Shown piece by piece: positions 16,267 through 25,453 of a stretch of 64,000 nucleotides of DNA. Positions within the stretch are counted from its first letter, which is position 1, and every line of letters starts with the position of its first letter. A program made the translations under genes and the position numbers. Source of the stretch: Candidatus Fimadaptatus faecigallinarum (GTDB lineage: Bacteria; Bacillota; Clostridia; Christensenellales; Aristaeellaceae); NCBI GenBank assembly GCA_018714445.1, contig DVNK01000032.1, positions 1 through 64,000 of the forward strand, written 5' to 3'. The notes below the pieces were generated by a model, which was not told the DNA's origin, did not search any database, and worked only from the letters and a program-made list of their open reading frames with translations.

Positions 16267-18522
16267 TTACCTGGCCAGATCCCATTCTACGCTCATGCGC
16301 TCGCCCGCACTCATGCGCAGTTCGCGCGCTTCCGCGCCCAGCGTCAACCGCACGCGCGCAGCGCGCAGCGCGCACAACTCGGCCTCAGCATGGCCGTCGC
16401 GCCAGCATATCGTGACCTCCACGCCGCAGCGCGCAGCCACCGGCCCCACGCTGCCTGCGTGCCAGCGCTCCGGCAGCGCCGGCAACAGCTCCAGCCGCTC
16501 CGCGTCCGAGTAGACCAGCATCTCCAGCACCGCCGCCGTCCAGCCCATGTTGGCGTCAATCTGGAACGGCGCCCAGCCCATCTCCAGCCCTATGCCCATG
16601 CCGCGCCAGTCGTTGTGCACGGTGAACAGATTGCCCATCAGCATCGCGCGCGCCGTCAGATCAAGGCATCTGAGCGCAGACTCGCCGTCGCGGGCGCGCG
16701 CCTGAGCGCAGGCCATCAGCATCAATCCCCAGCTGGTCTGACTGTCCAGGCCGTCGCGCAGCCGGCGCACCTCGGCTATGCGGAACTTCTCCGCGCCCTC
16801 GCGCGCACACTCCAGCCCGGGAAACAGCGGATACACATGGCTCTGATGGCGATGATGCTCGTTGTCGGGGAAGTCGGGGTGATTCCACTCACGCACGCCG
16901 CCCTCGCTGTTGAGCTGGTACGCCGGAGCGCCCTCGATCATGCGGCGCCACCTTTGGGCCTCAGCCTCGCCGGACTGCGCCCCCAGCGCCAGCAGCTCGG
17001 TGAACACTTCCTTTATTATTGCGATGTCCATCGTGGCATCAATCGCGCTCTGGGTGCCGTCGGGCAGCACGTCGCCCCTGTCGCGATAGGCGCGCGTGCG
17101 GTTTTCAGGCGACACTGACGGTATCACATGCCAGCCATCGTCCTGCCATATCACAAAGTCCTCATAGAACAGCGCCACCTCGCGCAAAAACGGTATCAGC
17201 CGCTCATCGCGGAACCGCTCGTCGCGCGTAAACAGCCAGTAGTCGTAATACAACTGCGCTATCCAGCCCGCGCCGCCGGTCCAGTTGACTATGTGCGGCG
17301 CCAGACAGGTCGTGCGCCCGTCGCCCGGCGCGCTGACCGCCGACAGCACTATGCCACGGCAGCCGAATATCCGGCGCGCGTTCTCACGCATGCCCGGCAG
17401 CATGGCGTCATAGTAGTCGAACACCGGCAGCATCAGCTCGGGCGCGCGCGCCGGCAACGCCTGCCAGTAGATCATCTCAAGGTTTATATTGGCCATGTTG
17501 AACGCCCAGCCTGCCCGATATTCGCCGCTCCACAGTCCCATAAGCGGACACGGCAGCGAACCCGGCGCGGTCGCCGCCGTGATCAGGTACCGCCCGTACT
17601 CCCACATGCGCTCGATCAGCGCGTTGGGGCATTGGCCGTCCCAGGCGCGCTCCAACAGCCGCTCGTTGAGCGCATCCGGTTCAAACTCGGAATCGTCCAG
17701 CCGCAACTGGCACCGGTTAAGCCGCGCCCGCCATGCCGGCAGATGCCGCTCGAGCAGCGCCGCATAGTCCATCGGCAATCCCGCAAGCCGGCGTTTCAGC
17801 TCGTCCCAGCGCTCGTCGCGCCCACCATCCGGGAATACCGCGCACAGCACCAACACCCGGCCCGGCCCATGCATTACCCGCGCAACCGCGCCAAAGTCCT
17901 CGCCGTCCACGCGCGCGGCGTACAGTATGTACTCGCCCTCGCTCACGACCTGCTCGTCCTCGGGCAGGCATATGCCGCGCGAGTTCACCTCATCGGGCAA
18001 GTGCACGCTCAGCCCGACCGATACATTCGCCAGTTCCGCGTCGCTTGCCAGTTCAAGCGCCAGCACGTCGTCGGCGCTCGACACGAATGCGCGCCGCCGG
18101 TAATGATGTCCGGCGTCATCGTACTCCACGAATGCCTGTGCGCTGTCCATCTCCAGCGCGCGCCGGTAATGCATGAAGCCCTCTACGACCGGCGTCTCCA
18201 GCCTCAGGTCAGCTATCGGAAACGGATAGCCGGTCTGTCCCGCATAGCCGCGCTCGGTGAGCGCCCGCGCCAGCAGCCCATCCGCGCCCGGCACGTCGCC
18301 CGCCAGTATCCGCCGCCGCATCTCGGGCAGCAGCTCGGATACGTCCGGCAGTTCGCTTTGATAAGTCTCGCGCCAGCAGCGCGCATGGTTGAGCAGTATC
18401 TTCTCATGCACTGCGCCGCCGTATACCAACGCGCCAGTAAAGCCGTTGCCCAGCGGCAGACCCTCGCGCCACTGACCACTCCACCAGGCGGCAGGCTGGC
18501 GCATCACAAGCGTATGTCTCAT
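16267..18522 (-). CDS. GH95-family alpha-L-fucosidase
   Basis: A 751-aa protein of the GH95 inverting fucosidase family, whose members mostly cleave Fuc-alpha-1,2-Gal. The N terminus reads WWSGQWREGLPLGNGFTGALV, and the (alpha/alpha)6 catalytic part holds GEYRAGWAFNMANINLEMIYW, close to the GH95 catalytic Asn block, and later NEHHRHQSHVYPLFPG plus DSQTSWGLM. No signal peptide is present, so action is intracellular. The ATG at 18522 follows GGGAGGAC. With the GH29 and GH151-like neighbours it forms a fucose-release set. Confidence 0.88.
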   Translation of the reverse strand: MRHTLVMRQPAAWWSGQWREGLPLGNGFTGALVYGGAVHEKILLNHARCWRETYQSELPDVSELLPEMRRRILAGDVPGADGLLARALTERGYAGQTGYPFPIADLRLETPVVEGFMHYRRALEMDSAQAFVEYDDAGHHYRRRAFVSSADDVLALELASDAELANVSVGLSVHLPDEVNSRGICLPEDEQVVSEGEYILYAARVDGEDFGAVARVMHGPGRVLVLCAVFPDGGRDERWDELKRRLAGLPMDYAALLERHLPAWRARLNRCQLRLDDSEFEPDALNERLLERAWDGQCPNALIERMWEYGRYLITAATAPGSLPCPLMGLWSGEYRAGWAFNMANINLEMIYWQALPARAPELMLPVFDYYDAMLPGMRENARRIFGCRGIVLSAVSAPGDGRTTCLAPHIVNWTGGAGWIAQLYYDYWLFTRDERFRDERLIPFLREVALFYEDFVIWQDDGWHVIPSVSPENRTRAYRDRGDVLPDGTQSAIDATMDIAIIKEVFTELLALGAQSGEAEAQRWRRMIEGAPAYQLNSEGGVREWNHPDFPDNEHHRHQSHVYPLFPGLECAREGAEKFRIAEVRRLRDGLDSQTSWGLMLMACAQARARDGESALRCLDLTARAMLMGNLFTVHNDWRGMGIGLEMGWAPFQIDANMGWTAAVLEMLVYSDAERLELLPALPERWHAGSVGPVAARCGVEVTICWRDGHAEAELCALRAARVRLTLGAEARELRMSAGERMSVEWDLAR

Positions 18523-18835
18523 ATTGTCCTCCCACGCACGTCGTTTGACAACTGGTCGCCATACTCAGGATTACGACGCAGATTGCATTTTTCCTTTAGT
18601 CATGCGTCAACTCAGCGAATCCCCGCAATCTTTTCGCAAATTACATAAAACCTCAATTATTGCCAATGCTGATAGAAATTTGCGGCTGCCTGCAATCGGC
18701 CAAACCATACGCGTCACTGATTCGCCCTGCATGTCAGCCTATCAGCTCTGCAAGGCAACCGCACCGCCACGCTCGCCCGCGTTATCTACCGGCGGCGCAT
18801 AGGGTGCCTGCGGGCGTCATATCTGAAGATATACT

Positions 18836-19096
18836 TGCTTTGCATTTGTGCCACGCCAGATGATACACTGCGATAGGCGGCATGGCTGCCGCACATGTCC
18901 TATCGCTAAACGCACCTGCTTTAGATTTGCGCCACGTAAGATGATATACTGTGACCGGCGGCATGACTGCCGCACATGTCCTATCGCTAAGTGCACTTGA
19001 TTTAGATTTGCGCCACGCAGGGTGATATACTGCGACCGGCGGTATGGCTGCCGCACATGTCCTATCGCCAAACGCATCCGCTTTGGATTTGCCTGA
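18836..19096. repeat. 81-bp tandem repeat, 3.2 units
   Basis: Units begin at 18836, 18917 and 18998, with a partial fourth at 19079. Each holds a small inverted repeat (CGGCA with TGCCG) followed by CACATGTCCTATCGC. The unit is 27 codons long, so two minus-strand frames stay open through it; I treat these as by-products because no ribosome site precedes them. The remaining 18523-18835 and 19097-19300 show no gene. Confidence 0.85.
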
Positions 19097-19300
19097 CGTC
19101 CTTTGATTACTGAATCTCGCGACTGCGGCATGACTGAAACAAGCGCACCCAATGCACCGGCGCTTGTTGCAATTCTTCACAGCGCCGCTGACATACACGT
19201 TCTCACGCCACGCATATACGCAAAAGCCGCCGCCTGCGATTGTGCAAGCGACGGCGTATCTACTTATTAATTTGCTCCAAACCTGTGGCCAAATGCCGGC

Positions 19301-21412
19301 TCAGTCCTCGCCGGGCGTCCACTCGCCCAGCTCGATCAGCACCAGCTGATGTATCCCCACCCGGGGCAGAGCCACACTGCTCTCGCGGCTGTACTCGCGC
19401 ACCTCCAGCGATTCGCCATCCGGCGTGCGCGCCGACAGCACGCGTCCCAGCCACCCGCTGACCGTGAGCACGCCGGCCGGTATCTCAGGCGCATCGCCGT
19501 TGGTCTTTTCGGCCAGGTTGCTTAGCAGGTGCACTATCAGCGTATCGCCGCGCCGGTATGCCGCAAAAGACACGCTCTCGGGCGTGCCGGTCGTCAGGTG
19601 CAGCGCCGGTGCGGGCAACAGCTCGTCCACAATGCCCGCAAACAGCTGCCGGTTCAGATTCAGTCCGGCGTTGACGCCCTCGAACAGCTCGAACGCCGCG
19701 TACATCACCCGACCCGCGCCCACCTGATTGTCGACCAGCGCCGGGTACTCTTCGGCGTACTCGCTTGGCGGCGGGCACCACCAGTTGACCCAGGTGTGCT
19801 CGGTAAGCCCCACGCAAGGCGGCACTATGCGCCCACAGCCATGCCCGGTCGTGAGCCTGACCGCCTGCTGCACCCGCCCCAGCGGCGGCAGCGTGTCCGG
19901 CAGCAGCTTAAAGCAGCTCGATTCATCGCGCAGCAGGTACGCGCCGTAGTCCGCATCGGCAAACTTCGCCAGCTTCATCACAAAGCGGCAGCCCAGCAGT
20001 TCAGCCAATGCCGAGTCCTGCCGCCGTGTGCCATCGGCCTCGTACATGCCGCATTCGCCGTCGGCCAGCACGCAGCCGCCCGCGGACACATACTCCTCCA
20101 ACACGCGCTTGAGTTCATCGGATACATGGAACGCGCCGGCCAGTATTATCAGCTTGAACCCCGCAGCCGTCTCGCGCGTCAGCTCCTGCTCGGGCACCAC
20201 GCGCCAGGCACACTTGGCCCAGTCGCACAGCTTCATCGCGCCCAGTATCGCCGACCGGTGCGCGTCGGCACGCTTGCAGCGGCCTATTGCGTTTACTATG
20301 ACTTCATTGCCCGAGCGCGCGCGCGATGCCGCGTCGCTTTGCAATATCGCCACATCGGCCACGGGTTCGCGTTCGCCCAGGTACTGTTCAAACTCCTTTA
20401 CGTCTGCAAACGCGCGCCCCACGCGCCGCGCCTCCTCGTGTTCGAGCGTGCCGTCGACATGTTGCGAGCCGCTGTACAGGAACGCCCGGCAGCCGCCCGC
20501 GACGATCTGCGCCGCCGCCAGCCGGTATACCGCCTCGGGCCGATAGTTGTACACGTCCGATACGTCGCCCGGTCCCAACTGCGGATACTGGCCCCTCGCC
20601 GTGTCGCGCGAATAAATCGCCGACAGCCAGTTGCCCGCCCACGGCTCGGTGAACTGGTAATCCAGCATGTCGCGTATCCGCTTGGGATACAGCGCCGCAA
20701 AGTTGATCGTGACCTTTATTTCCGGGTCGATCGCCTTAACGGTGGATATAATTTCGGCCAGCATGTCGCGCGCGCAGTCTTCCAGGAACTCGTTGACATC
20801 CCGGCCATGTCCGCCAAAGTCGAATGCCGCAAACTCATCCTGGGGCTGCTCATCGCTTTCGGGCAATGGGTAGCCATACTTTCGCAGGAACTTCTTGCGG
20901 CACGCGTCGCAGTAACACAGCGTCTTGCCAAATATATCAAGGAACAGGCTGTCGGGATGGTACCGGCTGACCACTTCGCTCAGCTGCGCCAGCACGTATT
21001 TGCGGTAACCGGTCTCGTAGCACGCCATGCCCCAGCGCGCCATGCGCCCGCGCAGGCTCACCGGCTGACCCCAACGGTCGCGTATAGCCCACTCGGGATG
21101 CAGCCTGGGCGCGAGCGTATCGTATTCCAGGCAGTAATACGCATTGAACTCTATGCCATTGCGGCGCAGTATGTCGCTGACCATGGCTATGTAGTCGGTA
21201 TGCAGGCCCGGATGGCGCGTGCCCACGTCGGTGTTATAGTAGCTGTAACCCCAGTGATCTTTGGTGTACACCATGAGGCTGGATATGTTGGCCGTGCGGT
21301 AGAACCGCTCATACTCGGCCGGATCGAGGTGCGTAAAGTCGACCACAGGCGGTGCGGGCGAGTGATGATCTATCAAATAGCCGCGATATGCGCTCTTGTA
21401 CTTGTCGGACAT
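19301..21412 (-). CDS. Probable GH151/GHL6-type glycosidase (fucosidase-like)
   Basis: A 703-aa protein with an N-terminal TIM-barrel like the hypothetical glycosyl hydrolase 6 family, then a GH42-type trimerisation-like domain and a small C-terminal beta domain. Visible landmarks: GIEFNAYYCLEYD, HPDSLFLDIFGKTLCYCDAC with a Cys-rich turn, and KLIILAGAFHVSDELKRVL in the middle domain. This layout matches GH151 enzymes, some of which are alpha-L-fucosidases, and the two neighbouring fucosidases support it. No signal peptide. The ATG at 21412 follows AAGGGGGT, and TATAAT lies at 21447-21452. The exact GH family is my inference; a GH42-clan beta-galactosidase relative is the alternative. Confidence 0.6.
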   Translation of the reverse strand: MSDKYKSAYRGYLIDHHSPAPPVVDFTHLDPAEYERFYRTANISSLMVYTKDHWGYSYYNTDVGTRHPGLHTDYIAMVSDILRRNGIEFNAYYCLEYDTLAPRLHPEWAIRDRWGQPVSLRGRMARWGMACYETGYRKYVLAQLSEVVSRYHPDSLFLDIFGKTLCYCDACRKKFLRKYGYPLPESDEQPQDEFAAFDFGGHGRDVNEFLEDCARDMLAEIISTVKAIDPEIKVTINFAALYPKRIRDMLDYQFTEPWAGNWLSAIYSRDTARGQYPQLGPGDVSDVYNYRPEAVYRLAAAQIVAGGCRAFLYSGSQHVDGTLEHEEARRVGRAFADVKEFEQYLGEREPVADVAILQSDAASRARSGNEVIVNAIGRCKRADAHRSAILGAMKLCDWAKCAWRVVPEQELTRETAAGFKLIILAGAFHVSDELKRVLEEYVSAGGCVLADGECGMYEADGTRRQDSALAELLGCRFVMKLAKFADADYGAYLLRDESSCFKLLPDTLPPLGRVQQAVRLTTGHGCGRIVPPCVGLTEHTWVNWWCPPPSEYAEEYPALVDNQVGAGRVMYAAFELFEGVNAGLNLNRQLFAGIVDELLPAPALHLTTGTPESVSFAAYRRGDTLIVHLLSNLAEKTNGDAPEIPAGVLTVSGWLGRVLSARTPDGESLEVREYSRESSVALPRVGIHQLVLIELGEWTPGED

Positions 21413-21588
21413 GCTCTGACCCCCTTGACGTTGGCTTAATATGCATATTATAATATCACGTAAGCATGCACATGACAAGCCGTCGTTTGAACTATGTATG
21501 GCTTTGAGGAACACGCGTTATATCGCATACGTCCAAGTTAATATTAATGGAAATACCAGGGGGAAATATGACGAGAGGAGATCTTATT

Positions 21589-22473
21589 ATGAAGAGGTTA
21601 CTTTCGCTGCTGCTGACCGCAGCGCTGCTGGCGCTGGCGCTGCCCGTGCTGGCTGACGGCGACGCGACCGACGCGCAGGGGAGCGCTGAAGTCGTGGGCG
21701 ATGCGAACAGCACGTCGACCGACACCGACAGTCCTGCGACCGACGCCTCTACCGACGCTGACAGTGCCGTCACTGATTCGGATGCTTCGAACGCAGGCGC
21801 AGCCATCACGCCCACGCCGCTGTCCGAGGCCAACGCCGACGACGCGACGCTGGTAAATGCCGCGCGCGACGCCGTGGACCGGCTGTACACGCTGTTCTCT
21901 GACCCAAACTACGTGAATCTCTATACCTCCGGCAGCAACATATCCACGATGATTGCCGAGGCCATGGATCAGGACTACTCCGCGCCCGATTCGATAGTAG
22001 TCCTGAGCATGCCGCTGGACACGCTTGACGCCGTGATATCCATGATATTCAGCGCGGGCGACGCGCCGTACGACGCCCAGGACGCGCAGATGCGTCGCAT
22101 TATGCGCCTGAAGATGTACAACATGCTGCCCTCGTTGCTCAACTCCAGAGCGGGCGCGGAGTGGCTGGCGGCGACGTCGGTCATGACGCTGGGCGATATA
22201 CAGGTGCTGGACGGCGTATCGCCGCGCGTGGCGTACGTGATATTTGACTACGGCGCGGAGCGTCCGGCGGCAATAGTCGCAGCGCACATCGATGAGGAAG
22301 GACTGACCTCGCTGGCCACCACGCTGTGCAAGCTGCCCGATGAACTGCGCACGCCTCTGCTGATCGGTCAGATCGGGCAACTTCTGACCGGCATGACGTC
22401 TAACGCAACACAGGCGCTCGATGATGTCGAAGGCATAATGACGTGCAGCATCTATGCGCTCGACGAACAATGA
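21589..22473 (+). CDS. Secreted protein of unknown function, paralogue 1
   Basis: A 294-aa exported protein. The N terminus MKRLLSLLLTAALLALALP followed by VLADG is a standard Sec signal peptide without a lipobox Cys. Residues about 25-75 are a low-complexity Asp/Ser/Thr/Ala linker. The C-terminal 215 residues form a domain shared with the next gene: blocks DDATLVNAARDAVDRLYTLF, YVNLYTSGSNIS, VLSMPLDTLDAVISMIFSAG and VAYVIFDYGAERPAAIVAAH align. The ATG at 21589 follows GAGGAG. I do not recognise the family; an extracellular or wall-associated role is inferred from the signal and linker. Confidence 0.75.
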   Translation: MKRLLSLLLTAALLALALPVLADGDATDAQGSAEVVGDANSTSTDTDSPATDASTDADSAVTDSDASNAGAAITPTPLSEANADDATLVNAARDAVDRLYTLFSDPNYVNLYTSGSNISTMIAEAMDQDYSAPDSIVVLSMPLDTLDAVISMIFSAGDAPYDAQDAQMRRIMRLKMYNMLPSLLNSRAGAEWLAATSVMTLGDIQVLDGVSPRVAYVIFDYGAERPAAIVAAHIDEEGLTSLATTLCKLPDELRTPLLIGQIGQLLTGMTSNATQALDDVEGIMTCSIYALDEQ

Positions 22474-22580
22474 ATATACGATTCGCGCGACGGGCACACA
22501 TGGCGAAATGCCTGTGCGGCCCACGCGCCTTTTTTGTAATGGCACATGATTGCGACACTCTATCGGAAAGGATGCTGAGC

Positions 22581-23612
22581 ATGAAAAGAACGCTTCTGCT
22601 ATTGCTGGCCATAGCGCTGATGGCGTTTACCTTGCCCGCGCTTGCCGGCGGCAACACGACCGGCTCGGACACCGCGGCCACTGAGTCGGCCAATGCGGAT
22701 ACGGCGTCAGGCGCCGGCATGTCTTTAAGAGACATGGTCGGTTCGATAATCGATTCCGGACAGACCGCCGGTCAGGACACAGACGGTCAGACCGCGCAGG
22801 AGCACTCCGGCGGTGCGGCGTCGACCGACACAGGTGTATCGTCCGGCAGCATCTTCGACTCAATAATCGACTCCGGTCAGACCGCGCAGGAGCACTCCGG
22901 CGGGGCGGCGTCGACCGACGCAGGTGTATCATCCGGCAGCATCTTCGGCTATATAATCGACTCCGGCAATGCCGCCAAGCTGATACCGCTGAGCCAGGCC
23001 ACGCCCGACGATGCACGGTTAATTGAAATCGCGCGCAGCGTCTCGGACACCATGTTCAAAATATGCGCGCATGAGAGTTACATCGATATTTACACGTCCG
23101 ACGATGATTTGAAAGCCATGATGGCCGACATGATACCCGCTGACGGCTGCGAGCCTGCATCCATAGCGGTATTGCGCATGTCCCCCGATAAGGCCGATTC
23201 GTTTATCAACATGCTGTTCACCATGACCGGCACGCAGTACAACGCCGACGAAGCCGGACTGCACCGGCTTATCATCATGAGTATACGCAATATGCTGCCC
23301 AATTCGATCATCATGCAGGCCGGCGCGGACTGGCAAGAGATATCCGCGATAGCGAATTGCACCGACGTGCAGCAGCTGGACGGCATGGAGCCGGGCCTGG
23401 CATACGTGATATTCGACTATGGCGAGGACCTCCCGGCAGCGGTGGTCTCAGCCTGCATTGACGAGGATGGCCTGGCTACGCTGGACGCGTCGCCGTGCAT
23501 GCTGACTGCGTCGATGCGTGAGGCGCTGCTGAGCGGACAGCAGCCCAGCACGTTCGATCAAGTCGGCGTTTTAATGGCGCTGATGTCCCAAACCGTCTAC
23601 ACTCCCGACTGA
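22581..23612 (+). CDS. Secreted protein of unknown function, paralogue 2 with internal repeats
   Basis: A 343-aa exported protein related to the gene 107 bp upstream. A signal peptide (about 1-22, ending ALA) is followed by a Ser/Gly/Ala linker that contains two near-identical copies of a segment of about 33 residues built around IIDSGQTAQEHSGGAASTD and GVSSGSIF. A third partial copy is on each side. The C-terminal domain aligns with paralogue 1 (for example LAYVIFDYGEDLPAAVVSA). The ATG at 22581 follows GGAAAGGA. The linker has clearly grown by in-frame duplication. Family unknown. Confidence 0.75.
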   Translation: MKRTLLLLLAIALMAFTLPALAGGNTTGSDTAATESANADTASGAGMSLRDMVGSIIDSGQTAGQDTDGQTAQEHSGGAASTDTGVSSGSIFDSIIDSGQTAQEHSGGAASTDAGVSSGSIFGYIIDSGNAAKLIPLSQATPDDARLIEIARSVSDTMFKICAHESYIDIYTSDDDLKAMMADMIPADGCEPASIAVLRMSPDKADSFINMLFTMTGTQYNADEAGLHRLIIMSIRNMLPNSIIMQAGADWQEISAIANCTDVQQLDGMEPGLAYVIFDYGEDLPAAVVSACIDEDGLATLDASPCMLTASMREALLSGQQPSTFDQVGVLMALMSQTVYTPD

Positions 23613-23632
23613 CAGTAAACGGAGGCATACGC

Positions 23633-24142
23633 ATGGACATAGACCGCGCACACTGCTGTTGTTTCACCGGCCACCGGCCCGAAAAGCTGTTCCTGCCCGA
23701 GGCCGAACTCAAGGCGATGCTGGGCCACCAGATCGACGCAGCCATCGCCGACGGCTACGACACGTTCATAAGCGGCATGGCGCGCGGCATAGACGTGTAC
23801 GCCGCCGAAGAAGTGATGGCGCGCCTGGACAGGGACATAAAGCTGGTTTGCGTCTGTCCGTATCAGGACAGCTACATGAAGTTCGGAGCGCCCTGGCGCG
23901 AGCGCTGCGTCGCAATAGCAGCGCATGCCGCCATGCAGATAAGCGTATGCGACCATTACATAAGCTCCTGCTTTTCAAAGCGCAACGCCTGGATGGTCAA
24001 CAACAGTTCACGGCTGATAGCCGTATTCGACGGCACGCGCGGCGGCACGTACGGCACGATAGCGCGCGCCGCCAAATGCGGGCTGGACGTGAGGATACTT
24101 ATGCTGGATACGCGTCCGCGTGCGACATCGGACACCATATGA
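23633..24142 (+). CDS. SLOG-superfamily DUF1273 protein (YpsA-like)
   Basis: A 169-aa Rossmann-like protein of the SLOG superfamily (DUF1273). Family blocks are CCFTGHRPEKL at the N terminus, SGMARGIDVYAAEEV, and NNSSRLIAVFDGTRGGTYGTI near the C terminus, the Gly-rich nucleotide-binding site. SLOG proteins bind nucleotide-derived ligands; YpsA of Bacillus affects cell division, but a role here is not shown. The ATG at 23633 follows CGGAGG by 8 nt, and the gene lies 20 bp after the second secreted protein, so the three may be co-transcribed. A terminator follows at 24152. Confidence 0.85.
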   Translation: MDIDRAHCCCFTGHRPEKLFLPEAELKAMLGHQIDAAIADGYDTFISGMARGIDVYAAEEVMARLDRDIKLVCVCPYQDSYMKFGAPWRERCVAIAAHAAMQISVCDHYISSCFSKRNAWMVNNSSRLIAVFDGTRGGTYGTIARAAKCGLDVRILMLDTRPRATSDTI

Positions 24143-24151
24143 CCTGACCTA

Positions 24152-24198
24152 AACAGCCCGGCACGGCTCCCATGTAATGAGCTGCGCCGGGCTGTTTC
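24152..24198 (+). terminator. Terminator after the DUF1273 gene
   Basis: AACAGCCCGGC pairs with GCCGGGCTGTT, extended inside by CGGCTC with GAGCTG, and runs into TTTCT. Confidence 0.8.
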
Positions 24199-24387
24199 TA
24201 CCCAAAGCGCGAATCTGCGCCGCATCCGAAGGCATATTGGCTGTTATATAGTATCTATACGCAAATCACAGGTCGAGGCTTGCATGCGCCGCATGGCGCT
24301 CGCAGGTTTGCTAACTGCGCATTGCACTTATTTAAAAAGAAGCACGGCCTCGCACGGTTTTGCGGCCGAGTTCTTTATCCATGCCAA

Positions 24388-24432
24388 CAGTCCGGCGCGG
24401 CTCCCGTGTAAGGAACCGCGCCGGACAATAAT
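24388..24432 (-). terminator. Terminator-like hairpin after the ROK kinase, related to the previous one
   Basis: GTCCGGCGCGG with CCGCGCCGGAC forms a long stem 30-75 nt past the ROK stop on the minus strand, exiting into TGTT. Its sequence is a diverged copy of the 24152 hairpin, with paired changes in the stem. The intervening gap 24199-24387 shows no gene. Confidence 0.6.
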
Positions 24433-24463
24433 AATGCAATTTATTTTTATGCCATATAAACCA

Positions 24464-25408
24464 TCAGCGCCCCAGCATCGCCGCGCCGATTATGCCCGCG
24501 TCGTTGCCCAGCACCGCCAGCTCTATGCGCGCATACGGCACTTCCTTGCAGAACACATTCTTGGCGACCTCCTCGCGCACCGCGTCGCGCAGGAACGGCC
24601 CCGCCGCCGATACGCCGCCGCCCAGCGCTATGACCTCCGGGTCGAGCACGTTTATTATCGACACTATGCCCACCGCCAGGTAGTGCACATACTTGTGGAA
24701 CACCTCCAGCGCGACCTCGTCGCCGGCTTTGGCCGCGTCCATCACGTGGCGCGCGGTGAGCTTGTCGGGATCGCCGCCACAGGCCACGGCTATCGCACTG
24801 TCGGGATGCTCGGCCATGGTCTCGCGGCCCATGCGTATCAGCGCCGTAGCGCTGGTGTAGCGCTCCCAGCAGCCGCGATTGCCGCAGGTGCACTCTATGC
24901 CGTCAGCCGCGATAATCATGTGACCCAGCTCGCTGCCTATGCCATGCGTGCCGGAGTATACCTGACCGTTTATCACAATGCCGCCGCCCACACCGGTGCC
25001 CAGCGTTATGAACACGCTGTTGGCCACGCCGCGCGACACGCCCGCCACGCTCTCCGCCAGTCCGGCCACCGTCGCGTCGTTGCCTATGTACACCGGCAGG
25101 TTGATCGACTTGTTCATCAGCTCGCGCAGCGGCACCTTGTGCCAGTACAGATTTGTGCAGAACTCTACTATGCCGTTGCTGGGATGGCATATGCCCGGCA
25201 CGCCCACGCCTATCGCCTTTATATCCGATATAGCATGACCGGTCTCCTCCAGCAGGCGCCAGCAGAGCTTGGCCATGTCGGCTATGACCGCCTCGGCGCC
25301 GCGCTCCACTCCGGTGGGACTGGAACACTTGTGCAGTATCCTGCCCTCGTCGTCGACCAGACCCACGGCTATGTTAGTTCCTCCCAGATCCACGCCAATA
25401 TACAACAT
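24464..25408 (-). CDS. ROK-family glucokinase
   Basis: A 314-aa sugar kinase of the ROK family, most likely phosphorylating glucose with ATP. The N terminus LYIGVDLGGTNIAVGLVDD is the ATP-binding phosphate loop, YIGNDATVAGLAE carries the catalytic Asp, and ECTCGNRGCWERY is the ROK zinc motif, preceded by GSELGHM. No DNA-binding domain is present, so it is an enzyme and not a repressor. The ATG at 25408 follows AAGGAGG. It lies 46 bp behind hprK on the same strand, linking sugar phosphorylation to catabolite control. Confidence 0.92.
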   Translation of the reverse strand: MLYIGVDLGGTNIAVGLVDDEGRILHKCSSPTGVERGAEAVIADMAKLCWRLLEETGHAISDIKAIGVGVPGICHPSNGIVEFCTNLYWHKVPLRELMNKSINLPVYIGNDATVAGLAESVAGVSRGVANSVFITLGTGVGGGIVINGQVYSGTHGIGSELGHMIIAADGIECTCGNRGCWERYTSATALIRMGRETMAEHPDSAIAVACGGDPDKLTARHVMDAAKAGDEVALEVFHKYVHYLAVGIVSIINVLDPEVIALGGGVSAAGPFLRDAVREEVAKNVFCKEVPYARIELAVLGNDAGIIGAAMLGR

Positions 25409-25453
25409 GCGCCCTTCCTCCTTCTCATGCACGTATATGACCCATTTTCCGGT

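Noticed and set aside
18782..19198. Two minus-strand frames with 27-residue repeats
   Set aside because: They result from the 81-bp unit being divisible by three. Two different frames are equally open, and neither has a ribosome site.
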